This document shows, piece after piece, positions 1 through 7,622 of a stretch of DNA of 51,412 bases. The stretch's first letter is position 1, and the number at the start of each line of letters is the position of its first letter. Source of the stretch: Armatimonadota bacterium. Lineage in GTDB: Bacteria; Armatimonadota; JAAZEB01. The notes beneath the pieces are model-generated. The model made no database searches. It saw only the letters and a list, made by a program, of their open reading frames with translations, and had not been told where the DNA came from. The translations under genes were made by a program, and so were the position numbers. Location: the NCBI GenBank assembly GCA_012512505.1, contig JAAZEB010000198.1, positions 1 to 51,412 of the forward strand, given 5' to 3'.

Positions 1-132
1 CCTTTTTCGCGATGATCGCAAATCACTTCACAGCGCCGTCCACGCTCCCCGAAGATCGGTGGGGTAGCATCTCTTCTCTACCATAGTATGCCCGCCGGGG
101 CCGGTCCGGGTCTGCAGAATCGTGGCGAGGTG

Positions 133-1866
133 CTAGGCGCTGCGGCGGTGCCCCTTGTTGGCGGTGAGGGTAACCCCGGGGCTGGACGCCACCGTGTGCG
201 GCTGCGCCACCACGTCGAAGCCGAGCTCCTCCGCTTTGCGTACGAAGTACTCGACGTTCTCCGAGTTGGTCCGGTCGCCCAGGGTCACGCGGTCGTAAGC
301 GTGTTCGAGGGCGATAATGATCGTTTCAGCCATACAGGCTGGGATGTTCCCCGGCCCAAAACCGAGATCGAGGTGGTAGCGGACAGCCTCTCCCGGCATG
401 CGGATAGTTCCGCCCGGGATCACCTTCACGTCGGGGCGTTCGGCGATGACGTTTGGATCCACGTCCGCGGGCCGGCCGATGTCGAAAACGAGCGCATTCT
501 CCTTCAGGTGTCGCGAGTAGATCACCGGGTTGGGGTCGGAGGTGGCGGTGAAGATGATGTCCGCCTCGATCAGCCGGTCGCACCCCACCATCGTCTCAAC
601 CCGCAGCAGCGGGTTGGCCTTCCGCAGCAGGCGGGCGACGTTCTCCAAACGCGCCACATCCGTGCCTACCATCAGCAGGTGGCGCATCATCGGAGCGAGG
701 TCGCGGCAGATCTTCACCCCAACCACGCCGTTGGCGCCAACCACCGCGACGGTAGAAGACTCGAGCTGGTCCGCGACCTGCGCCACCAGCGCGTTCAGGC
801 CGAGCCGGACGCTGCCGGCCGTTAGTGAGCCCCCGTTCGTCACCGGAATCGGCGACTGGCGCTGCACGGCCAGGCCCTTCTCGCCCACCACCGACATGAA
901 CGCCCCCAGGCCCACCACCGAGGCGCCCAATGCGTGCGCTACCTCAGCGGCCTGAACGGCGCGCTTCACGGCCAGTGGCTCGTCACCCTTGATCTGCTCC
1001 GGCAGCAGCGGCACCCCGATCAGGTAGCAGCGCGCCCGCCGGCCGTCGCGGGTGGTGATCCCCGTCACCACGTCGTTCTTCATCGGGCGAATGAAACGCA
1101 CCAGGAAGCGCACCACCGACACCGGCACCCAGCCGCGCAGCCAGGCGAAGCGCCGCGATTGCCACCAATCCTCCGGCACAAACGGGTGGATCACGAAGGC
1201 ACAGGCCACCTCGTCGTCATCAATGTTGGCCAGCGGCACTCGCTCGCCGATGCGCACCTCGGTGCCGTCCAGCAGCCGGCCGATGTTCTCCTTGTGTTTC
1301 CAGACCACGAACAGGAAGGTGGCCAGCGCGAAGAGGCGGTAGGGGCTCTCCAGCGGCACCACCCACACGGTGACCGCCAGCGTTCCGGCGCCTGCCAGCG
1401 ACGCCACCGAGGCATAGCGGGTCGCCACCCGCGTCGCGTACCAAATGCACACCGCCAGCGGCAGCATCCAGGGCGGGATCGCCCCGGTGAGCGTCAGGCC
1501 GAGAAACGACCCCAGCCCCGTCGCCACTGCCTTCCCGCGGGAAAACTTTCGCTCTTTAATATAGAAGAATATAGAGTAGGCGTGGCCCAGCGAGGCCGCC
1601 ATTGCCGTGGCGACCACTGCCCAGGCAGACGCGGTGGTGTAGTGCGCCACCAGGACGGGGCCGAGGCTCTTGGCGGCATCGAGGAGCAGGCAAACCCCGG
1701 CGGTGCCGCGCCCGGCGACGCGCGCGACATTGGACATGCCGATGTTGTGGCTGCCATAATCGCGAATATCGATGCCCCGCAACGCCTTGACCAACAGGTA
1801 GCCGAAGGGGACCGATCCAGCGAGGTAGCCGAGGAGAACAACCGCTGCAGCAGACAGCCCTTGCAT
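133..1866 (-). CDS. plsY: PlsY glycerol-3-phosphate acyltransferase fused to acyl-ACP-reductase-like dehydrogenase
   Basis: 577 aa, more than twice the usual PlsY length (about 200). Residues 1-205 are a multi-helix PlsY domain: motif 1 GSHNIGMSNVAR (from 38), motif 2 GHAYSIF...RGKAVATGLG (94-119, where the usual GGKG is changed) and motif 3 HKENIGRLLDGTE (191-203). PlsY moves acyl groups from acyl-phosphate to sn-1 of glycerol-3-phosphate at the inner membrane. From about residue 216 the protein resembles cyanobacterial long-chain acyl-ACP reductase and related predicted amino-acid dehydrogenases: GLGAFMSVVGEKG (320-332), a Rossmann motif VVGANGVVG (375-383) and PACMAET with Cys511, which aligns by eye with the acylated cysteine of that enzyme. 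Aldehyde or alcohol formation by the second half is inferred. The ATG lies directly behind a strong promoter with no Shine-Dalgarno. It is divergent from tyrS. Confidence 0.85.
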   Translation of the reverse strand: MQGLSAAAVVLLGYLAGSVPFGYLLVKALRGIDIRDYGSHNIGMSNVARVAGRGTAGVCLLLDAAKSLGPVLVAHYTTASAWAVVATAMAASLGHAYSIFFYIKERKFSRGKAVATGLGSFLGLTLTGAIPPWMLPLAVCIWYATRVATRYASVASLAGAGTLAVTVWVVPLESPYRLFALATFLFVVWKHKENIGRLLDGTEVRIGERVPLANIDDDEVACAFVIHPFVPEDWWQSRRFAWLRGWVPVSVVRFLVRFIRPMKNDVVTGITTRDGRRARCYLIGVPLLPEQIKGDEPLAVKRAVQAAEVAHALGASVVGLGAFMSVVGEKGLAVQRQSPIPVTNGGSLTAGSVRLGLNALVAQVADQLESSTVAVVGANGVVGVKICRDLAPMMRHLLMVGTDVARLENVARLLRKANPLLRVETMVGCDRLIEADIIFTATSDPNPVIYSRHLKENALVFDIGRPADVDPNVIAERPDVKVIPGGTIRMPGEAVRYHLDLGFGPGNIPACMAETIIIALEHAYDRVTLGDRTNSENVEYFVRKAEELGFDVVAQPHTVASSPGVTLTANKGHRRSA

Positions 1867-1872
1867 GCAGTG

Positions 1873-1901
1873 ATTCTACCATATGCCGAGGGTGTCTGCA
1901 A
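1873..1901 (-). promoter_or_regulatory. Promoter of the plsY fusion gene, predicted leaderless
   Basis: Read on the minus strand: TTGCAG (1896-1901), a 17-base spacer, then TAGAAT (1873-1878). The A of the ATG (1866) lies seven bases downstream of the -10 hexamer, exactly where transcription should begin, and no ribosome-binding sequence fits. A leaderless mRNA is predicted. Confidence 0.65.
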
Positions 1902-1912
1902 TAGGGGCGCCG

Positions 1913-1942
1913 TTGACCACAGCATGAGGCGCATGTTACAAT
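1913..1942 (+). promoter_or_regulatory. Promoter of tyrS
   Basis: TTGACC (1913-1918), 18-base spacer, TACAAT (1937-1942). Transcription is expected near 1949, about 40 bases ahead of the tyrS start. It faces away from, and interleaves with, the promoter of the divergent plsY fusion. No T-box or other leader fits in the short 5' region. Confidence 0.6.
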
Positions 1943-1987
1943 GCAAGCACGCCCCCTGGGCGACACGATGTGAGAGTGAGCGTTGGA

Positions 1988-3235
1988 GTGAGTAACGTCT
2001 TCCAGTTGCTGCGTGAGCGGGGCTACATTGCCCAGACCTCGGATGATACCGCCGTGGAGGCGTTGTTGTCTGGACAGACCACCCTCTACGAGGGGTTTGA
2101 TCCGACCGGCCGGTCGCTGCATATCGGGCACCTGCTGTCGCTGATGGCGATGCACCACCTGCAGCGCGCCGGGCACCGCGTCCTTTTCCTGCTGGGAGGG
2201 TTCACCGCCATCGTGGGTGATCCAACCGGCAAGTCGGAAACCCGCCAGTTCATCACCCCGGAGGAGGTGCGCGCCAACGGCGAGGCGATGCGCCAGCAGG
2301 TACAGCGCCTCGGCCTCCTCGACTTCGAGGGCTCGACCAACCCAGCGGTGATGCTAAACAACTACGACTGGCTGGACATGAAGCTCTCCGACTACATGCT
2401 CAGCGCCGCCCGCTACTTCAGCGTGAACCGCCTGCTCACTCACGAGACTTACCAGGAGCGCCTCAACCGCCAGGAGCACCTCTCCTTGATGGAGTTTCTC
2501 TACTCCACCCTGCAGGGCTACGACTACCTCTACCTCTACCAGCACCAGGGGTGCCGGCTGCAAATCGGCGGCAACGACCAGTGGCGCAACATCCTTGACG
2601 GCGTGGAGCTGATCCAGTACGTGCTCGGCGAGCAGGCCTACGCGATGACCTTCCCGCTGCTGCTCGACCCCAGCGGCCAGAAGATGGGCAAGACCTCCAC
2701 CGGAATGCGCGTGTGGCTCGATCCCGAACGCACCTCTCCCTTCGAGTACTACCAGTACTGGGTGAACACGCCCGACCAGGACCTGGACCGGAACCTGCGC
2801 CTGTTCACCTTCCTGCCGCTGGAGGAGATCGCCGCGATCACCGCCGGCCACCCGCGCGAGGCCCAGCACCGCCTCGCCTATGAGGCCACGAAGATCGTCC
2901 ACGGCGCGGAGGCCGCCGAACGCGCCCAGGCGGATGCCCGCTCCGCCTTCGCCGCGCAGGCCGCCTTGCCCGCCGACGTGCCCACCGTGCACCTGAGCAG
3001 CGCGGAACTGGCCGAAGGCGTCCGCCTGGTCAACGCCCTGGGCGACAGCGGCCTGGTGAAGTCACGCGGAGAGGCCCGGCGCCTCATTCAGCAGGGGGGC
3101 GTGCGCCTTTGGGACGAGCGCGTCACCGATGTCGACCGCACCTTCTCCCCGGACGATTTCCGCGAGGCTGATGGCGTCCGGGCGGCCCTCCTGCGCGCCG
3201 GCAAGGGGAAAGTACTCAAGGTATTGCTTAGCTGA
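1988..3235 (+). CDS. tyrS: Tyrosyl-tRNA synthetase
   Basis: Class I aminoacyl-tRNA synthetase that charges tRNA-Tyr in the cytoplasm; 415 aa, normal for bacterial TyrS. The catalytic domain carries HIGH in SLHIGHLLSLM (about residue 45) and a KMSKS variant KMGKT followed by the conserved STGMRVWLDP. Tyrosine-pocket sequence GGNDQWRNI is present. The C-terminus is an S4-like RNA-binding domain (LVKSRGEARRLIQQGGVRL). Several GTG codons lie in frame near the start. GTG at 1988 gives the family-typical SNVFQLLRERGYIAQ N-terminus and has GAGAGTGAG seven bases upstream, so it is preferred over GTG 1970. It is monocistronic and convergent with the hemerythrin gene. Confidence 0.95.
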   Translation: MSNVFQLLRERGYIAQTSDDTAVEALLSGQTTLYEGFDPTGRSLHIGHLLSLMAMHHLQRAGHRVLFLLGGFTAIVGDPTGKSETRQFITPEEVRANGEAMRQQVQRLGLLDFEGSTNPAVMLNNYDWLDMKLSDYMLSAARYFSVNRLLTHETYQERLNRQEHLSLMEFLYSTLQGYDYLYLYQHQGCRLQIGGNDQWRNILDGVELIQYVLGEQAYAMTFPLLLDPSGQKMGKTSTGMRVWLDPERTSPFEYYQYWVNTPDQDLDRNLRLFTFLPLEEIAAITAGHPREAQHRLAYEATKIVHGAEAAERAQADARSAFAAQAALPADVPTVHLSSAELAEGVRLVNALGDSGLVKSRGEARRLIQQGGVRLWDERVTDVDRTFSPDDFREADGVRAALLRAGKGKVLKVLLS

Positions 3236-3337
3236 CGAGACGCGCTTGCTCACCCCGCCTCCCGGGGGCGGTCGGCATTGTCGCCGGGGGTGAGGCCGCC
3301 ACCGGCACGGCCCCACCCCCTTGCCTGCCCTCCGAAC

Positions 3338-3898
3338 TCAGGCCGCTACCTTCAGGTAGGTATCGCGCAGGGTGTCGATCAAGGCGTGATACTGCTCGTG
3401 GACGCCCGGCCCGATCCGCTCCGCCTCCACCCGGTCGAACTCGCGCGCCAGGCGCTCGTGCTCCTGGGGTGGGAGCGCCTGCTCGGCCATGGTGAACAAG
3501 ACCAGGTTCTCCTTGTCGATGTGGGCGCGCAGCAGGTGGACGTAGCCACGGGCATCCGCCGCGAACTCGTGCTCGCCCCCCTGCCCGGCGCGCATCCGTG
3601 CCAGCGCCTCGCCCATCCCCTGGATGTAGCGCCGCCCCTCGTCGTGCTCCATCCGCATCACCGCAGTCGGCCCCCCATTGCGCGGGAAGCCGGCCGCCTC
3701 CAGCGCCGGGAAGAGGTGCTCCTCCTCTTTGCCATGGTGGCACTTGTCGGCGAAGGTCCGCAGGAAGTCGAGCACCTGCCCGGCGTGCTCGAGGTTGACG
3801 GCCCGCCCCGCCGCCGCGTCCTCGGCCATCTGTTCCAGCACCGCCAACACCGTCAGGATCCCCTCGTGCTCGTCGCGAAGCTGTTGCGTTGCGTACAT
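3338..3898 (-). CDS. Hemerythrin-like HHE domain protein
   Basis: 186 aa, all-helical, with the His/Glu spacing of the HHE cation-binding fold: LRDEHEGIL near residue 10, KCHHGKEEEHLFP near 55, RMEHDEGRRYI near 85 and LRAHIDKENLVLF near 125. Such proteins bind a di-iron centre and O2 or NO, or act in iron and NO/oxidative-stress handling; the ligand here is unknown. No signal peptide or membrane segment, so it is cytoplasmic. AAAGGAG eight bases before the ATG is a strong ribosome-binding site. Upstream are a TACAAT -10 (3929-3934) and a Crp/Fnr-type palindrome centred near -42, suggesting activation by a Crp/Fnr-family regulator. Confidence 0.88.
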   Translation of the reverse strand: MYATQQLRDEHEGILTVLAVLEQMAEDAAAGRAVNLEHAGQVLDFLRTFADKCHHGKEEEHLFPALEAAGFPRNGGPTAVMRMEHDEGRRYIQGMGEALARMRAGQGGEHEFAADARGYVHLLRAHIDKENLVLFTMAEQALPPQEHERLAREFDRVEAERIGPGVHEQYHALIDTLRDTYLKVAA

Positions 3899-3956
3899 GA
3901 ACCCAACTCCTTTCGCCCTGTTGGGTCCATTGTAGCCGAAGACGCTGGCCGGCTGC

Positions 3957-3972
3957 TGTGACTCAGGTCACG
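3957..3972 (-). promoter_or_regulatory. Crp/Fnr-type operator upstream of the hemerythrin gene
   Basis: Near-perfect palindrome TGTGACTCAGGTCACG, that is TGTGA-N6-TCACG. Its core TGAC-N4-GTCA also fits Dnr/NnrR-like sites. The TACAAT -10 at 3929-3934 (minus) predicts a start near 3922, putting the operator centre close to -42, the class II activation position. There is no good -35, as expected for an activator-dependent promoter. The site overlaps the last codons of rqcH. Confidence 0.5.
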
Positions 3973-5731
3973 CCAGACCCGGCTCGACGTGGAGAGTTTT
4001 CTCGTGGGTGTACTGGACGGTGCCGGGTGGGGAGCCACGGCGCTTGACGACGTACTTGCGCAGGGTGTAGTCGACCGGCACCAGACGGGAGTGCTTGGCG
4101 GTGCTGTGGCGGGCGCACAGCCGGGCCGCCTCCAGCAGCACCGCGTGGGGCACGCGCTCCGGGTGCCTGCCGGTGCGGATGACAACGTGGGCGGAAGTGA
4201 TGCCGCGGGCATGCAGCCAGATGTCGTCCGGGTCGGCGACGCGGGTGGTGAGGTGGTCGTTCTCGGTGGCGTTGCGGCCGAGGAGCACCTCGAAGGCGCC
4301 GAGCTGCCGGCACTGAACGCCGGGGCTCTCCGCGGCGCGGCGCGGCACCGGCGCCGGGCGGCGCTCGCGGAAGAGGCCCAGCTCGTCTAGCAGCGGCGCC
4401 ACCGCCTCCAGCTCCGGCATCGTGGTGGCTGTCTCCACTTGCGGGCGCACCGCCTGCAGCCGCTCCAGGCGGGCCTGCTCTTCCTCCCACTGCCGTTCCA
4501 GGTGCGGCACCGCGTCCACCAGCTTCCGCGCCCGCTTGAACCGCTTCTCCGCCTGCTCTTGCGCCGGCACCGCCGGGTCGAGGGTGAGCGTCACCTCGTG
4601 CTGCTCCGGGTCGTAGAAGTCAACGACGGTGATGCGCTCGGCGCCACGCGGGATGCGCCCCAGGTTGGCGAGGAGCAGGGTGGCCTCGCGCTCCAGGTTG
4701 GGAGCCGCGCGCGCGGCCTCGGTGCCCTCCTCCGCCTCACGGATGCGCCGTTGAGAGAAGCGCACCGCGTCGTCAAGGGCGCGCAGGTACTGCCGGCGCC
4801 GCCCTTCAAACGCCTCGTGGGCAATTCGGTAGGCGAAATAGGCTGCCAGTGCCTCGCTGGCACTGGCGGCGGGCTGCCTCGATCCACCGGCCGGCACCGG
4901 GTCATCCGGCAGAAACGAAACCCCCACCGGCACCCCGCGCGCGTCGAGGAGCACGGCCGGCGCGTAGGTGCTGGGGTCGGCCACGGCGCGCAGGGCCTCC
5001 GCGAGGCAGGTGGGGTCGGCGCGATCACAGCGGCGCCGGATGGCCGCCAGCGCCGTCGGACCCAGCGGATAGGCGCCCAGGAGGCGCTCGTCCAGGGAGG
5101 CCGACGGCGCCTCTGCCAGCAGTGCCGCGACGCTTTCCGGGGTGGCGGCCGCGGGATCGGCCCGGCGGCCGGTGGGCGGCGGGGTGTAGGGCACGCCGGG
5201 GTGAACGGGGCGCAACCGGCTCTCGCGGCTGCTCACCCGCTTGATGGCATCGAGGACCGTGCCTTCGGCGTTGAGGAGCATCAGGTTGCTGTGCTTCCCC
5301 ATCGCCTCCAGCACCAGGCACACCTCCGTCTCCGCGTAGCGGAAGGTGAGGCGCAGCACCCGGTCGAACCCAATCTGCCGCGCCGCGACCAGGATGGCGC
5401 CCTTCAGGTGCTTGCGCAACAGCATGCAGAAGGCCGGCGGCCCACCCCGGTCGGTGGCGGCGCGGGATGGCTCGTCGACCGGAGGTGGCGCCATGGGCGT
5501 CGGGGCTGGGAGAGCCGGCTGGTCTGGCGCGGCCGGCCGGCGGGGTGGGAGGAAGTGGGCGCGGGCGTGGCGAGCATGGACCGACAGCAGGAGATGGCGG
5601 TTCCGGCCGCTAGCCCGGAGGGTGAGCACGACCGTCTCTGCCTCGGGCTGCAGCACCTGCTGCACCTGCCCGCCGGCGCAGGCGTCGATCTCCGCGGCCA
5701 CCGCCGCCATCCCCATGCTGTCGAAGCTCAC
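3968..5731 (-). CDS. rqcH: RqcH / NFACT family ribosome-quality-control protein
   Basis: 587 aa. RqcH binds obstructed 50S subunits carrying peptidyl-tRNA and recruits tRNA-Ala for C-terminal alanine tailing; older names are FbpA or fibronectin-binding protein. An N-terminal NFACT-N domain contains the conserved Asp-Arg pair (GFDRVLRLTF, D123-R124), followed by a charged helical or coiled-coil middle (about 280-430) and a C-terminal NFACT-R/DUF814 domain (DPDDIWLHARGITSAHVVIR onward, about 490-575). A Pro/Ala-rich stretch at about 62-99 is extra relative to the family. The start is GTG 5731, giving the typical MSFD N-terminus. The gene sits 10 bases after ilvD, probably in the same transcript. 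Confidence 0.9.
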   Translation of the reverse strand: MSFDSMGMAAVAAEIDACAGGQVQQVLQPEAETVVLTLRASGRNRHLLLSVHARHARAHFLPPRRPAAPDQPALPAPTPMAPPPVDEPSRAATDRGGPPAFCMLLRKHLKGAILVAARQIGFDRVLRLTFRYAETEVCLVLEAMGKHSNLMLLNAEGTVLDAIKRVSSRESRLRPVHPGVPYTPPPTGRRADPAAATPESVAALLAEAPSASLDERLLGAYPLGPTALAAIRRRCDRADPTCLAEALRAVADPSTYAPAVLLDARGVPVGVSFLPDDPVPAGGSRQPAASASEALAAYFAYRIAHEAFEGRRRQYLRALDDAVRFSQRRIREAEEGTEAARAAPNLEREATLLLANLGRIPRGAERITVVDFYDPEQHEVTLTLDPAVPAQEQAEKRFKRARKLVDAVPHLERQWEEEQARLERLQAVRPQVETATTMPELEAVAPLLDELGLFRERRPAPVPRRAAESPGVQCRQLGAFEVLLGRNATENDHLTTRVADPDDIWLHARGITSAHVVIRTGRHPERVPHAVLLEAARLCARHSTAKHSRLVPVDYTLRKYVVKRRGSPPGTVQYTHEKTLHVEPGLA

Positions 5732-5741
5732 TGCCGCTGGC

Positions 5742-7409
5742 CTACCCCTTCAGCACGGCACCGGTGCTGGCGGAGGTGACCATCTTCTGGTAACGCGCCA
5801 GCCAGCCGCTCTGCACGCGCGACTGCGGTGGCTTCCACTCGGCGCGGCGGCGCGCCAGTTCCTCGTCGCTCAGCTTCACCTCCAGGCGCCGGTTGGTGAT
5901 GTCGATCACCACGTGGTCGCCGTTGCGCAGCAGGCCGATTGGTCCGCCCTCGGCCGCCTCGGGGGAGATGTGGCCGAGGCAGATCCCGCGCGTGCCGCCG
6001 GAGAAGCGGCCATCGGTGATCAGGGCCACCTTCTGGCCCAGGCCCTGGCCGACGATCATCGAGGTGGGCGAGAGCATCTCCGGCATGCCGGGGCCGCCCT
6101 TCGGGCCTTCATAGCGGATCACCACCACGTCGCCGGCCTTCACCCGCCGCTGAGAGATCCCCTCCAGCGCCTCGTCTTGCGAGTCGAACACGACGGCCGG
6201 GCCCTCGTGGCGGGTGATGCCCGGGGCAACGGCACCGGTCTTCAGCACCGCGCCATCCGGCGCCAGGTTGCCGCTGAGGATCGCCAGGCCGCCGGTGGGC
6301 GAGTAGGCGTTCTCCACGGTGCGAATCACGTCCGGGTCGCGGTTTTCGGCGCGGGCGATGCTCTCTCCCAGGGTGCCCAGCGTCACCGTCTTGGCGTCGA
6401 GGTGGAGCACTCCCTCGCGGCGGGCCACCTCCTTCAGGATCGCCATCACCCCGCCGGCGCGGTCCACATCCTCAACGTGGTAAGGCCCAGCCGGGCTCAC
6501 CTTGCAGACGTAGGGCACGCGGTCGGCCAGGGCATCGAGGCGCGACAGCGGGTACTCCACGCCGGCCTCATGCGCCAGCGCCAGGGTGTGCAGGACGGTG
6601 TTGGTCGAGCCGCCCATCGCCATATCGAGGACGAAGGCGTTGTCGATCGCCTCGGGGGTGAGGATGTCACGCGGCTTCAGGTCGGCCTCGATCAGCTTCA
6701 TGATCTGCCGGGCGGCGGCGCGCGCCAGCTCCTGGCGCTGGGGCGAGATCGCCAGGATGGTGCCGTTGCCCGGCAGGGCCAGGCCCAACGCCTCACAGAG
6801 GCAGTTCATCGAGTTGGCCGTGAACATGCCGGAGCAAGAGCCGCAGCCAGGGCAGCCGAAGTCCTCCAGCTCCTTCAGCTCGGTGTCGCCGATCAGGCCG
6901 GCCTGCCGCGCGCCCACGCCCTCGAACACGGAGATCAGATCGACCGTCTTGCCGGACGGGGTGCGCCCGGCGGCCATCGGGCCACCGCTGACGAAGATGG
7001 TGGGCACGTTCAAGCGCATGGCGGCCATCAACATCCCCGGCACGATCTTGTCGCAGTTGGGGATGCAGATCATCGCGTCGAGGCAGTGCGCGGCCATCAC
7101 CGTTTCCACGCAGTCGGCGATCAGCTCGCGGCTGGCCAGCGAGTAGCGCATGCCGAAGTGGCCCATGGCGATGCCGTCATCCACACCGATCGTGTTGAAG
7201 ACGAACGGCACGCCCCCCGCCTCGCGCACCGCCTGCTTCACCACCTCGCCGAACGCGTTCAGGTGGACGTGCCCGGGGATGATATCGAGGTATGAGTTGG
7301 CAATGCCGATGAACGGCTTGTCCATGTCGGCATCGGTGACGCCGACGGCCTTTAGCAGGCTGCGGTGTGGGGCTTTGTCATACCCCTTCTTGATCATGTC
7401 GCTGCGCAT
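5742..7409 (-). CDS. ilvD: Dihydroxy-acid dehydratase
   Basis: 555 aa, the standard length for IlvD/Edd. Catalyses dehydration of 2,3-dihydroxy-isovalerate and 2,3-dihydroxy-3-methylvalerate to the 2-oxo acids of the valine/isoleucine/leucine pathway, using an Fe-S cluster and Mg2+. Visible signatures are [33 protein letters not shown], and C-terminal [23 protein letters not shown] 7409 is chosen because AAGGAG stands six bases before it and the N-terminus [18 protein letters not shown] is family-typical; in-frame sequence upstream is low-quality. It leads an apparent ilvD-rqcH operon. The leader of about 170 nt shows no obvious Ile/Val/Leu codon run or T-box. Confidence 0.96.
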   Translation of the reverse strand: MRSDMIKKGYDKAPHRSLLKAVGVTDADMDKPFIGIANSYLDIIPGHVHLNAFGEVVKQAVREAGGVPFVFNTIGVDDGIAMGHFGMRYSLASRELIADCVETVMAAHCLDAMICIPNCDKIVPGMLMAAMRLNVPTIFVSGGPMAAGRTPSGKTVDLISVFEGVGARQAGLIGDTELKELEDFGCPGCGSCSGMFTANSMNCLCEALGLALPGNGTILAISPQRQELARAAARQIMKLIEADLKPRDILTPEAIDNAFVLDMAMGGSTNTVLHTLALAHEAGVEYPLSRLDALADRVPYVCKVSPAGPYHVEDVDRAGGVMAILKEVARREGVLHLDAKTVTLGTLGESIARAENRDPDVIRTVENAYSPTGGLAILSGNLAPDGAVLKTGAVAPGITRHEGPAVVFDSQDEALEGISQRRVKAGDVVVIRYEGPKGGPGMPEMLSPTSMIVGQGLGQKVALITDGRFSGGTRGICLGHISPEAAEGGPIGLLRNGDHVVIDITNRRLEVKLSDEELARRRAEWKPPQSRVQSGWLARYQKMVTSASTGAVLKG

Positions 7410-7583
7410 CGGTTCTCCTTGTTCGGGGTCACAGAACACTGAGGAATTCGGCCGGGGCCGGAGGCAACACGGGTCGCCGGAACGGCCGGGATCTGCAACC
7501 AGCACGCCTCGCCTGCGGCTCCCCGGGCAAGCGTTCCGCACGCCGCGAGGGCAAGGGCGGTTCGGCGCGGCAAAAGATGCTTC

Positions 7584-7589
7584 ATTATA
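7584..7589 (-). promoter_or_regulatory. Extended -10 promoter of ilvD
   Basis: Minus-strand TGGTATAAT, an extended -10 (TG-N-TATAAT), about 175 bases before ilvD. No recognisable -35 lies 16-18 bases upstream. It falls in the gap between ilvD and the secreted-protein gene. Confidence 0.45.
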
Positions 7590-7622
7590 CCACGAATCGG
7601 CCCCGCCGGGGGCGCCCGCCGG

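Noticed and set aside
88-1995. Long plus-strand frames (88-825, 934-1995) over the plsY fusion
   Set aside because: His/Arg/Gln/Pro-rich translations without family character; mirror frames of the real GC-rich gene on the other strand.
4439-7295. Plus-strand frames of 446 and 649 codons over rqcH and ilvD
   Set aside because: Antisense mirror frames; rqcH and ilvD have full family motifs, upstream ribosome-binding signals and correct lengths.
7410-7590. Possible attenuator leader peptide before ilvD
   Set aside because: A short frame has a few Leu codons but no run of Ile/Val/Leu and no terminator/antiterminator pair that could be drawn with confidence.
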